DNA of 47,910 bases from Cupriavidus sp. (lineage in GTDB: Bacteria; Pseudomonadota; Gammaproteobacteria; Burkholderiales; Burkholderiaceae), in the NCBI GenBank assembly GCA_031181345.1, contig JAPSLC010000040.1, positions 1 to 47,910 of the forward strand, written 5' to 3'. Under the pieces are notes generated by a model. That model saw nothing but the letters and a program-made list of their open reading frames with translations, made no database searches and was not told the origin of the DNA. Numbering within the stretch: position 1 is the stretch's first letter; the number at the start of each line of letters is the position of its first letter. This document shows, in pieces, positions 8,568-17,817 of the stretch. The position numbers and the translations under genes were made by a program.

Positions 8568-10475
8568 GTGAGCCACCATCGCCGCCTTTCCACGCCAGAC
8601 CACCCGCATCGTCCGCGCCGCCCCCGCCGTCACGCGCTGGCCGCTGCCGCCCTGGGCGTGCTGCTGAGCCAGGCGCTGGCGCCGTCGGCCGCGCAGGCCG
8701 CCGCGCTCGGTTCGCTGCAGGTGCGCTCGGCGCAGGGCCAGCCGCTGCAGGCCGAGATCGAGCTGCGCGACGTCGCGGCCGGGGAGGGTGACGGACTGAC
8801 GCTGATGCTGGCGTCGCCGCAGGCCTATGCCGCCGCGGGACTGACCTATCCGGCGGGGGCCGAGGGGCTGCAAATCGAGCTGGCGCGCCGCGCCGACGGC
8901 CGCCAGGTGGCGCGGCTGCGTTCGGCGCAGCCGGTCGGCGCGAACTTCATCGATCTGCTGCTCGAGCTGCGTGGACCCGCGGGGACGGCCGGGACGGCCG
9001 GGACGGTCACCAGGGCCTACACCGTGCTGCTGGCCCCGCCGCCGGCCGATCCCGCCATCGCGTCCCAGCCCGACGCCGGCGCGACGCCGCTGGTGCAGGC
9101 CGCCACGCCCGAGCCGGCGGCGCCGGCAGCTGCCCCGCCCGCGCCGCAGCAGCCCGCTGCGGCGGCGAACTCGGCCGCCAAGCCTGCCGCCAAGTCCGCG
9201 GCGAAGGCGCCCGCCATGGCCGCCGGCAGCTACACCGTGCGCCGCGGCGACCATCTGTACGGCATCGCGCGCGAGCTGGTGCAGCAGCGCGACGCCGTCT
9301 CGCTCGATCAAATGGTGGTGGCGCTGTACCGCGCCAATCGCGACGCCTTTATCGCCGGCAACATGAACCGGCTGAAGGCCGGCGCGGTGCTGTCGCTGCC
9401 GTCGGCGCAGCAGGCCGGTGCAATCGCCGGGCCCGAGGCGCGCCGCGAGGTCGTCGCGCATACCCGCGCCTTCGACGCCTATCGCAACCGCCTGGCCGAT
9501 GCCGCCGCCGCGATGCAGGTGCAGCCGCAGAGCGGCCAGCAGCAGCGCGGCCAGATCACCGCGCGCGTACGCGATGCCGCCGTGCCGGAGCAGGCCCGCG
9601 ACGAACTGCGGCTGAGCAAGCCCGAGGCCGGAGCGATCGCGCCCAAGGGCACTACGAGCGAGGCGGAAGTCGCGCGCGAACGCCAGCTGCGTGAGGCGGA
9701 AGAGCGCCTGACGCAGCTGCGCAAGAACGTCGGCGACATGCAGCGCCTGCTGGAGATGAAGAGCGCCGAGCTGGCCAGGCTCGGGCAGGACGGGCAGGGT
9801 GGACAGGGTGGACAGCAGGGGCAGGGGGCGGCACCCGTCGCGCCGGGGACGCAGCCGAACGCGGCGACGCCCGCGCCCGCGCCTGCCCCGGCCGCCGCCT
9901 CGGCGCCCACCCCATCCCCGCTGCACGCCTCGTCCTCCTGGTTCGACACGCTGCTGCAGAGCCCGTGGACCCTGCCCGGCGGCGGCATCGCGCTCGCGCT
10001 GCTGGGCGGCTACGCGCTGTACCGCCGTCAGCGCCGTCCGCTGGCCGGAGAGCCGGGGGAGCCCGGGGCGTCCACCGCTGGCGACGATATCCTCGCCGGC
10101 GCCCCGGTCGCGCTGACCGGGCTGAGCCTGCCGCTCGACGCCTTTCCCGCGCCCACCGGGGACCAGCCGATCGCCGCGCCGGCGTCTGCGGCGCAAGCGA
10201 TCGCCGATCCTGCGGTCGAGGCCGACGAGGCCGACGAGGCTGATGAGGGCAACGAGGGCAACGACGGCCCCGACGGCGAGCCGCACACCGCGCGCGCCGC
10301 CGCGCCCACGCCCCGTCCGCTGGCCTTCGATCTCGGCGGGATCTCGCTCGACCTCGATGCCGGCGAGGCCGCAGATACCCGCGATACCAGCGAGACCGGC
10401 GATCGGCCCGGCAAGGGCACGCCTGATATCATGGCGCCCCCCGACAGTCGCCCCGACACGACCCCGCGTCCATAA
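8568..10475 (+). CDS. fimV: FimV-like LysM inner-membrane protein, apparently short
   Basis: Homologue of FimV, the peptidoglycan-binding polar hub for type IV pili and twitching in pseudomonads. The start is GTG 8568 (GAGG upstream), followed by a basic segment and a signal sequence ending near residue 44 (PSAAQAA). Then come the conserved FimV N-terminus (LGSLQVRSAQGQPLQAEIEL), an Ala/Pro-rich linker, a LysM domain at about residues 220-275 (YTVRRGDHLYGIA), a coiled coil at about 364-407, and a membrane helix at about 467-485. The acidic cytoplasmic tail ends at residue 635, only 9 bases before truA. The C-terminal TPR-like FimV motif (of the KLDLA..Y..MGD..GA type) that usually follows is not seen. 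Its position before truA matches many beta- and gamma-proteobacteria. Confidence 0.85.
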   Translation: MSHHRRLSTPDHPHRPRRPRRHALAAAALGVLLSQALAPSAAQAAALGSLQVRSAQGQPLQAEIELRDVAAGEGDGLTLMLASPQAYAAAGLTYPAGAEGLQIELARRADGRQVARLRSAQPVGANFIDLLLELRGPAGTAGTAGTVTRAYTVLLAPPPADPAIASQPDAGATPLVQAATPEPAAPAAAPPAPQQPAAAANSAAKPAAKSAAKAPAMAAGSYTVRRGDHLYGIARELVQQRDAVSLDQMVVALYRANRDAFIAGNMNRLKAGAVLSLPSAQQAGAIAGPEARREVVAHTRAFDAYRNRLADAAAAMQVQPQSGQQQRGQITARVRDAAVPEQARDELRLSKPEAGAIAPKGTTSEAEVARERQLREAEERLTQLRKNVGDMQRLLEMKSAELARLGQDGQGGQGGQQGQGAAPVAPGTQPNAATPAPAPAPAAASAPTPSPLHASSSWFDTLLQSPWTLPGGGIALALLGGYALYRRQRRPLAGEPGEPGASTAGDDILAGAPVALTGLSLPLDAFPAPTGDQPIAAPASAAQAIADPAVEADEADEADEGNEGNDGPDGEPHTARAAAPTPRPLAFDLGGISLDLDAGEAADTRDTSETGDRPGKGTPDIMAPPDSRPDTTPRP

Positions 10476-10484
10476 CCCGCATCC

Positions 10485-11309
10485 ATGACCCGTCTTGCCC
10501 TCGGCCTCCACTACGACGGCACCGCTTTCTCCGGCTGGCAGTCCCAGCCGCATCGCAATACCGTGCAGGACGTGCTCGAGGGCGCCATCGCCCGCTTCGC
10601 CGGCGAGCGGCTCGTGACCACGGTGGCGGGGCGGACCGACGCCGGCGTGCATGCGCTGGGGCAGGTGATCCATCTCGATACCGTGCTGTCGCGCGAACCG
10701 TTCTCGTGGGTGCGCGGCGTCAATGCCTTCCTGCCGCCGACCATCGCGCTGCAATGGGCCAAGCCGGTCGACGAGGCTTTTCACGCACGCTTCGCCGCCT
10801 TCGAGCGGACCTACTACTACGCGCTCTATACCGGCCCGCACCGCGCGCCGCTGGTGCACGGCCGCGCCGGCTACCTGATGCTGCCGCCGGGCAAGCGGCT
10901 GGACGTGGAGGCGATGCGCGAGGCCGCCGCCTGCCTGATCGGCGAGCACGATTTCTCGGCCTTCCGCGCCGCCGAGTGCCAGGCGAAGTCGCCGGTCAAG
11001 ACGATGTACGAGATCCGCATCCACGCCGACCGCGACTGGGTGTTCCTGCGTTTTCGCGCCAGCGCCTTCCTGCACCACATGGTCCGCAACCTGATGGGCT
11101 GCCTGGTGGCGGTCGGGCGCGGGCGCTATCCGGCCTCGTGGCTGCCCGAGGTGCTGGCTTCGCGCCAGCGCAGCATGGCCGCGCCCACCTTCATGCCGGA
11201 CGGCCTGTATCTGGCCGGGGTCAGGTATCCTGAGCCCTATGGCATCCCGGCCGCCGATCCGGCCGGCAGCCTGTTTCATGGAGTGTTTGCCGATGCCTTC
11301 GCCAACTAG
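10485..11309 (+). CDS. truA: tRNA pseudouridine(38-40) synthase
   Basis: Forms pseudouridine at positions 38-40 of the tRNA anticodon stem. The 274-residue protein shows the TruA N-terminus MTRLALGLHYDGTAFSGWQ, the catalytic Asp52 in GRTDAGVHALGQ, and the conserved C-terminal ASAFLHHMVRNLMG. It starts 9 bases after fimV and its 3' end overlaps the start of trpF by 17 bases, so these genes are translationally linked. Confidence 0.97.
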   Translation: MTRLALGLHYDGTAFSGWQSQPHRNTVQDVLEGAIARFAGERLVTTVAGRTDAGVHALGQVIHLDTVLSREPFSWVRGVNAFLPPTIALQWAKPVDEAFHARFAAFERTYYYALYTGPHRAPLVHGRAGYLMLPPGKRLDVEAMREAAACLIGEHDFSAFRAAECQAKSPVKTMYEIRIHADRDWVFLRFRASAFLHHMVRNLMGCLVAVGRGRYPASWLPEVLASRQRSMAAPTFMPDGLYLAGVRYPEPYGIPAADPAGSLFHGVFADAFAN

Positions 11310-12054
11310 CGCGCCCGGCGCCGTGGCCGCCCAAGCGGAGTTTGTACCGGTCCGCCCGCGCACCCGCATCAAGATCTGCGGGCTGACGCGCGAGGACGAT
11401 GTGCGCGCGGCGGTCGATGCCGGCGCCGACGCCATCGGGCTGGTGTTCTATCCCGGCAGCCCCCGTCATGTCGACGTGGCGCGCGCGGCCGCGCTGGCCG
11501 AGGCCGCCGGCCCCTTCGTTGCGGTGGTCGGCCTGTTCGTCAATGCCGACGCCGAAGAGATCGCCCACGTGGCCGAACGCGTGCCGCTGTCGCTGCTGCA
11601 GTTCCACGGCGACGAGAGCGCGCAGGACTGCGCGCGCGCCGCCCAGCGCTGCCGGCTGCCGTTCCTGCGCGCCGCGCGTGTGCGCCCCGGCCTCGATTTG
11701 GTAGAATTCGGCGATCAATATCGTGACGCCGCGGCCATCCTGCTCGATGCCTTCGTCGAAGGCTATGGCGGCGGCGGCCACGCCTTCGACTGGACCCTGA
11801 TCCCTCCCGGATGGATTGCGCCTAGCCCCAGCACACCACCATGCACCGGCAATCGAACCGCAAGCGCCGCTCCTCGCATCGTTTTGAGTGGTGGGTTGAA
11901 CGCGCAAAACGTGGCTGGCGCGATTGAGCGCGTGCGCCCCTACGCCGTCGATGTCAGCAGCGGCGTGGAGGCGGCCAAGGGCGTCAAGGACCCCGCCCGC
12001 ATCGCCGACTTCGTGCGCGCGGTGCGCGCCGCGGATGCCAACCACGCCGCCTGA
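11293..12054 (+). CDS. trpF: phosphoribosylanthranilate isomerase
   Basis: Third tryptophan-pathway step, isomerising N-(5-phosphoribosyl)anthranilate to CdRP. TIM-barrel protein of about 253 residues with the signatures RIKICGLTREDD (catalytic Cys), LLQFHGDES, VLSGGLNAQNV and AVDVSSGVE (catalytic Asp). ATG 11293 is favoured by a GGAG upstream; ATG 11278 is an alternative, and both lie inside the truA end. An unusual loop of about 20 Pro/Ser/Thr-rich residues separates the FDW motif (near 11790) from VLSGG (near 11885). It is followed by a 114-base gap and trpB. Confidence 0.95.
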   Translation: MPSPTSAPGAVAAQAEFVPVRPRTRIKICGLTREDDVRAAVDAGADAIGLVFYPGSPRHVDVARAAALAEAAGPFVAVVGLFVNADAEEIAHVAERVPLSLLQFHGDESAQDCARAAQRCRLPFLRAARVRPGLDLVEFGDQYRDAAAILLDAFVEGYGGGGHAFDWTLIPPGWIAPSPSTPPCTGNRTASAAPRIVLSGGLNAQNVAGAIERVRPYAVDVSSGVEAAKGVKDPARIADFVRAVRAADANHAA

Positions 12055-12168
12055 GCCTGGCGACCGACCAGCGCCGAAGACAGACATCGCGCTGGTCCCG
12101 CAAGCCACCCTGTTCCCCTGCCGTGGCCGATCCGATGAGGACGGCCGCGCCACCCGGAAGCCCCACTC

Positions 12169-13362
12169 ATGTACAACCTGCCCGATTCCCGCGGCCACTT
12201 CGGCCCCTATGGCGGAACCTTCGTCTCCGAGACCCTGACTCATGCGCTGGACGAACTGCGCGAGGCCTATGCCAGCCTGAAGAACGACGCCGAGTTCGAT
12301 GCCGAATTCCGGCGCGAGCTCAAGCACTTCGTCGGCCGTCCGTCGCCGATCTACCATGCGCAGCGCTGGAGCGAGACGCTCGGCGGTGCGCAGATCTTCT
12401 TCAAGCGCGAGGACCTGAACCACACCGGCGCGCACAAGATCAACAACGTGATCGGCCAGGCGCTGCTCGCCAGGAAGATGGGCAAGCCGCGCGTGATCGC
12501 CGAGACCGGCGCCGGCCAGCACGGCGTGGCCACCGCCACCATCGCGGCCCGTTTTGGCATGGAGTGCGTGGTCTACATGGGCGCCGAGGACATCAAGCGC
12601 CAGGCCGCCAACGTCTACCGGATGAAGCTGCTGGGCGCCACCGTGGTGCCGGTCGAGAGCGGCTCCCGGACGCTGAAGGACGCGCTGAACGAGGCGATGC
12701 GCGACTGGGTCACCAACGTCGAGAACACCTTCTACATCATCGGCACCGTCGCCGGCCCGCACCCGTATCCCGCGATGGTGCGCGATTTCCAGTGCGTGAT
12801 CGGCGAGGAGGCCAAGGTGCAGATGCCGGAGATGACCGGCCGGCAGCCCGATGCGGTGATCGCCTGCATCGGCGGCGGCTCCAACGCGATGGGCATCTTC
12901 TATCCCTATATCGACCACCAGGACGTCAGGCTGATCGGCGTCGAGGCGGCCGGCGACGGCATCGACACCGGCCGGCACGCGGCCTCGCTGAGCGCCGGAT
13001 CGCCCGGCGTGCTGCACGGCAATCGCACGTATCTGCTGCAGGATCCGAACGGCCAGATCATCGAGACGCATTCGGTGTCGGCGGGGCTGGACTATCCGGG
13101 CGTCGGTCCCGAGCACGCGTGGCTCAAGGACAGCGGCCGTGCCGAGTACGTCTGCATCACCGACGACGAGGCGCTGCGCGCCTTCCACGATTGCTGCCGG
13201 ATCGAGGGCATCATCCCGGCGCTCGAATCGAGCCATGCGATCGCCTACGCGTGCAAGCTGGCGCCGACGCTGCCCAAGGACAAGCTGCTGCTGGTCAACC
13301 TGTCCGGACGCGGCGACAAGGACATGCACACGGTCGCCGAACGTGCGGGGTTGACGCTCTGA
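12169..13362 (+). CDS. trpB: tryptophan synthase beta chain
   Basis: Condenses indole with serine using pyridoxal phosphate; works in an alpha2-beta2 complex with TrpA. The 397-residue protein is full length and starts MYNLPDSRGHFGPYGGTFV. Lys90 in HTGAHKINN is the PLP Schiff-base lysine, and GGGSNAMGIF is the phosphate-binding loop. The stop overlaps the start of the next gene (TGATG), a DNA methyltransferase that separates trpB from trpA. Confidence 0.97.
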   Translation: MYNLPDSRGHFGPYGGTFVSETLTHALDELREAYASLKNDAEFDAEFRRELKHFVGRPSPIYHAQRWSETLGGAQIFFKREDLNHTGAHKINNVIGQALLARKMGKPRVIAETGAGQHGVATATIAARFGMECVVYMGAEDIKRQAANVYRMKLLGATVVPVESGSRTLKDALNEAMRDWVTNVENTFYIIGTVAGPHPYPAMVRDFQCVIGEEAKVQMPEMTGRQPDAVIACIGGGSNAMGIFYPYIDHQDVRLIGVEAAGDGIDTGRHAASLSAGSPGVLHGNRTYLLQDPNGQIIETHSVSAGLDYPGVGPEHAWLKDSGRAEYVCITDDEALRAFHDCCRIEGIIPALESSHAIAYACKLAPTLPKDKLLLVNLSGRGDKDMHTVAERAGLTL

Positions 13363-14366
13363 TGCGCACGCTTCCCGAAGCCGCACCGGGCGCCGCCGCC
13401 GCGGACACGACCACGCCGACGGTCGGCGGCGACGCGATCATCGCCCTGACCGCCGCGCCGGCGCTGCCGGCCCTGCTGTACCAGGAGGACGTGCTCGACG
13501 GCGTGCGCCGGCTGGCCGACGGTTCGATCGACCTCGTGGTCGCCGACCCGCCCTACGGGCTCGGCAAGGACTACGGCAACGACTCGGACCGCCTGTCGGG
13601 CCAGGCCTACCTGGAATGGTCCGAGCGCTGGATCGACGCGGTGGTGCCCAAGCTGTCGCCGCGCGGCTCGCTGTACCTGTTCTGCACCTGGCAGTATTCG
13701 CCCGAGTTGTTCGTGATGCTCAAGCGCCGGCTGACGATGGTCAACGAGATCATCTGGGACCGGCGCGTGCCGAGCATGGGCGGCACCACGCGCAAGTATT
13801 CGTCGGTGCACGACAACATCGGCTTCTTCGCCAAGGCGCGCGACTATTACTTCGACCTGGACTCGGTGCGCGTGCCGTACGACGCCGAGACCAAGAAGGC
13901 GCGCAGCCGGCCGCGTTTCGAGGGCAAGAAGTGGCTGGAGGTCGGCTACAACCCGAAGGACCTGTGGAGCGTGCCGCGCATCCATCGCCAGGACCCGGAG
14001 CGTGCCGACCATCCGACGCAGAAGCCGCTGCAGATCGTCGAGCGGATGGTGCTGTCCAGTTGCCCGCCCGGCGGGCTGGTGCTCGATCCGTTCACCGGCA
14101 GCGGCACCACCGCGGTGGCCTGCGCCCGGCATGGGCGCCGCTTCGTCGGCTTCGAGATCAATCCCGACTATGTCGACGTCGCACGCTCGCGCGTCGCCTC
14201 GGTGATGCCGCTGGCGCGGCCCGATGCGGCGCAGGCCGCGGACGCGGCCGAGGCCGCCGCCGCGCTCGCCGCCGCGGGCGCCGCGCCTGCCGTGCCTACC
14301 CCGTCTACCCCGGCAGCCGCCAACGACGCCGGTCCGGCGGACGCGCTGCCTCACCTCGCATCCTGA
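13362..14366 (+). CDS. beta-class DNA methyltransferase (N6-adenine or N4-cytosine) in trp operon
   Basis: Site-specific DNA methyltransferase of 334 residues. The catalytic motif IV DPPY is at residues 62-65 (VVADPPYGLGK), and the SAM-binding motif I DPFTGSGTT is at 242-250, near the C-terminus. This IV-then-I order with a target-recognition region between is the beta class. A conserved HPTQKP precedes motif I. Residues after about 290 form an Ala/Pro-rich tail. The ATG overlaps the trpB stop and the stop lies 2 bases before trpA, so it is cotranscribed and probably translationally coupled. No restriction endonuclease is near, so it looks like an orphan regulatory or epigenetic enzyme. I recall conserved Burkholderiaceae orphan methyltransferases with GTWWAC specificity, but this assignment is not provable here. 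Confidence 0.93.
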   Translation: MRTLPEAAPGAAAADTTTPTVGGDAIIALTAAPALPALLYQEDVLDGVRRLADGSIDLVVADPPYGLGKDYGNDSDRLSGQAYLEWSERWIDAVVPKLSPRGSLYLFCTWQYSPELFVMLKRRLTMVNEIIWDRRVPSMGGTTRKYSSVHDNIGFFAKARDYYFDLDSVRVPYDAETKKARSRPRFEGKKWLEVGYNPKDLWSVPRIHRQDPERADHPTQKPLQIVERMVLSSCPPGGLVLDPFTGSGTTAVACARHGRRFVGFEINPDYVDVARSRVASVMPLARPDAAQAADAAEAAAALAAAGAAPAVPTPSTPAAANDAGPADALPHLAS

Positions 14367-14368
14367 CC

Positions 14369-15172
14369 ATGTCCCGCATCCAATCGACTTTCGCGGCGCT
14401 GTCCGCACAAGGCAGGAAGGGCCTGATTCCCTTCATCACCGCCGGCGATCCCGAGCCCGGCCTGACGGTCGCGCTGATGCATGCGCTGGTCGAGGGCGGC
14501 GCCGATGTGATCGAGCTGGGCGTGCCGTTCTCCGACCCGATGGCCGACGGGCCGGTGATCCAGCGCGCGTCCGAGCGGGCGCTGGCCAACGGCGTCAGCC
14601 TGACACAGGTGCTGGGCTGGGTACGCGAATTCCGGCAGCGCGACGCCAGCACGCCGGTGGTGCTGATGGGCTATGCCAACCCGATCGAGCGGATGGGCGA
14701 CCGTGCCTTCGCGCAGGCCGCTCGCGAGGCCGGCGTCGATGGCGTGCTGGTGGTCGACTACCCACCGGAGGAGTGCGAGTCGTTCGCCGCGCTGATGCGC
14801 GAGCACGGCATCGATCCGATCTTCCTGCTGGCGCCGACCACCACCGATGCCCGCATCGCGCAGGTCGCCAAGGTGGCCAGCGGTTACCTGTACTACGTGT
14901 CGCTCAAGGGCGTGACCGGGTCCGGCGCGCTCGACCTGGACAGCGTCGCGGCCCGCCTGCCGGTGATCAAGCGCCACGCCAACCTGCCGGTCGGCGTCGG
15001 CTTCGGCATTCGCGACGCGCAGACCGCCCGCGCGATCGCCAGCGTGGCCGATGCGGTCGTGATCGGCAGCCGGCTGGTGCAACTGCTGGAGGAAGCGCCG
15101 CGCGAACAGGCGGTACAATCGCTGCGTTCGTTTATCGCGGAAATCCGCACGGCGCTGGACGCCGGGGCGTGA
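14369..15172 (+). CDS. trpA: tryptophan synthase alpha chain
   Basis: Cleaves indole-3-glycerol phosphate to indole and glyceraldehyde 3-phosphate and channels indole to TrpB. The 267-residue TIM barrel starts MSRIQSTFAALSAQGRKGLI. The catalytic residues Glu49 and Asp60 lie in IELGVPFSDPMADGP, and phosphate-binding motifs GVGFGI and IGSRLV are present. It begins 2 bases after the methyltransferase stop. A 204-base gap precedes accD. Confidence 0.97.
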   Translation: MSRIQSTFAALSAQGRKGLIPFITAGDPEPGLTVALMHALVEGGADVIELGVPFSDPMADGPVIQRASERALANGVSLTQVLGWVREFRQRDASTPVVLMGYANPIERMGDRAFAQAAREAGVDGVLVVDYPPEECESFAALMREHGIDPIFLLAPTTTDARIAQVAKVASGYLYYVSLKGVTGSGALDLDSVAARLPVIKRHANLPVGVGFGIRDAQTARAIASVADAVVIGSRLVQLLEEAPREQAVQSLRSFIAEIRTALDAGA

Positions 15173-15376
15173 TGCCTTAGGCGCATATCGGCGGCCCGCG
15201 GCGATATTTCACCGCCCACGGACCCCGATTCCGGTCTCCCGCAGCACAGAATCTCGGCCCCGGGGCGGCGAGCGTGGTACATTCGCCGCCTTGGCCGATG
15301 GCCGGGCCTGCCCCCGCGCGCGCTTTGTCTCTTCGCGATGCGCCAGGCCGCGGCCTTATCCGAAAGGAGCGTTTTG

Positions 15377-16249
<873 letters not shown>

Positions 16250-16281
16250 GCGGACCTCGATCGCCGCAGGATGGTTTGACG

Positions 16282-16305
16282 ACGCGGACCTGGTCCGCGT
16301 TTTTC
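16282..16305 (+). terminator. intrinsic terminator of accD
   Basis: An 8-bp stem (ACGCGGAC 16282-16289 with GTCCGCGT 16293-16300), loop CTG, and a T-run directly after. It lies 33 bases after the accD stop. Confidence 0.88.
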
Positions 16306-16353
16306 ATTGCTGCCGGCCGCTGGCTGCCGGCCTATGCTTCCCGCTGACGTACT

Positions 16354-16377
16354 CCCTCTCCCGCAGGCGGGAGAGGG
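16354..16377. repeat. palindromic repeat (family 1, single copy)
   Basis: CCCTCTCCCGC at 16354-16364 and its perfect inverse at 16367-16377. It is the same palindrome as in the leuB-asd and purF-metZ gaps, here alone, between the accD terminator and folC. Confidence 0.85.
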
Positions 16378-16404
16378 GAGAGAGAACCGAGTAGTCGAAC
16401 GATC

Positions 16405-17715
16405 ATGCCTATCTTCTCCTCCCTGCCCGAGTGGCTGGCCCACCTCGAAACCGCGCATCCGGTCGGCATCGACATGGGCCTGACCCGGATCAGCCGGGTC
16501 AAGGAAGCGCTCGGCCTGCGCATCGACGCGCTGGTGTTCACCGTGGGCGGCACCAACGGCAAGGGCTCGACCTGCGCGATGCTCGAGCGGATCCTGCTGG
16601 AGGCGGGCTACAAGGTCGGCTGCCACACCTCGCCGCATCTGCTGTCGTTCAACGAGCGCGCCCGCATCAACGGCGAGATGGCCACCGACGCCCAGCTGCT
16701 GCCGCATTTCGAGGCGGTCGAGCGCGCCCGCACCAGCTTCGCCGACCCGGTCAGCCTGACCTATTTCGAGTTCACCACGCTGGCGATCGTCCATGCCTTC
16801 GCCGCGGCGCAGCTCGACGCGATCATTCTGGAGGTCGGGCTGGGCGGCCGGCTGGACGCGGTCAATGTGTTCGATCCCGACTGCGCCATCGTCACCAGCG
16901 TCGATATCGACCATGCCCAGTACCTGGGCGATACGCGCGAGAAGATCGGCTTCGAGAAGGCCGGCATCTTCCGCCCGCACGTGCCGGCGATCTGCGGCGA
17001 CCCGATGCCGCCGGCCTCGCTGGTCGAGCATGCCGAGACCATCGGCGCCGACCTGTGGCTGGTCGGGCGCGATTTCCAGCACCAGGCCGCCAAGGGCCAG
17101 GAGCGCCTGCAGTGGGACTGGAGCGGGCGCGGGCGCAAGCTCAATGGCCTGGGCTATCCGGCGCTGCGCGGCGCCAACCAGCTGCTGAACGCCTCGGCGG
17201 CGCTGGCCGCGCTGCAGGCGGTGCGCGACCGGCTGCCGGTCAGCGCCCAGGAAGTGCGCAACGGGCTGGCCTTCGTCGATCTGCCGGGGCGCTTCCAGGT
17301 GATGGCAGGGCGTCCGACCGTGATCCTCGACGTGGCACACAATCCGCATGCCGCGGCGACGCTGGGCCAGAGCCTCGATAACATGGGGTTCTTCCGCTAC
17401 ACCTATGCGGTGTTCGGCGCGATGGCCGACAAGGACATCGCCGGCGTGCTGCGCCACCTGAGCGACAAGGTCGATCACTGGTGCCTGTGCGACCTGCCGA
17501 CCCCGCGCGCCGCCAGCGCGCAGGACCTGCTGGAGCACCTGGAGCAGGGCGGCTTCCGGCCGGGCCCGGACGCCACCGCGGCGTGCTTCGCCAGCCCCGA
17601 GGCGGCCTATCGGGACGCCATCGAGCGTGCCACCGAGAATGATAGAATCCTGGTCTTCGGATCGTTCTACACCGTGGCCGGCGTGATGGCGTACCGCGCG
17701 ACCCAGGCCAACTAG
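16405..17715 (+). CDS. folC: bifunctional dihydrofolate/folylpolyglutamate synthase
   Basis: Adds glutamate to dihydropteroate and further glutamates to folates. Mur-ligase-like ATPase of 436 residues with the P-loop VGGTNGKGST at about residues 48-57, the conserved HTSPHLLSFNERARING, LEVGLGGRLDAVN, SVDIDHAQYLGDTREKIGFE (magnesium and ATP site), and the C-terminal domain motif LDVAHNPHAA. No strong ribosome site precedes ATG 16405. It lies downstream of the accD terminator, so it probably has its own promoter, which I cannot place with confidence. Confidence 0.96.
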   Translation: MPIFSSLPEWLAHLETAHPVGIDMGLTRISRVKEALGLRIDALVFTVGGTNGKGSTCAMLERILLEAGYKVGCHTSPHLLSFNERARINGEMATDAQLLPHFEAVERARTSFADPVSLTYFEFTTLAIVHAFAAAQLDAIILEVGLGGRLDAVNVFDPDCAIVTSVDIDHAQYLGDTREKIGFEKAGIFRPHVPAICGDPMPPASLVEHAETIGADLWLVGRDFQHQAAKGQERLQWDWSGRGRKLNGLGYPALRGANQLLNASAALAALQAVRDRLPVSAQEVRNGLAFVDLPGRFQVMAGRPTVILDVAHNPHAAATLGQSLDNMGFFRYTYAVFGAMADKDIAGVLRHLSDKVDHWCLCDLPTPRAASAQDLLEHLEQGGFRPGPDATAACFASPEAAYRDAIERATENDRILVFGSFYTVAGVMAYRATQAN

Positions 17716-17817
17716 CCCGCCGGACCCGCTTTTTCTCGGGCACTTCCGGGGCACGCACCGCGGTCGAGCGACAAACTCAAGGGGCGGCCGCGCCTGCCGC
17801 CCGCACCGAACCAATCT

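Noticed and set aside
7233..11435. Very long open frame on the minus strand (about 1400 codons) over asd-fimV-truA
   Set aside because: Antisense shadow of GC-rich coding DNA: Arg/Gly/His-rich with no domain pattern, while the + strand genes are unmistakable. The same applies to the minus frame 15598-19173 and the + frame 37521-41048.
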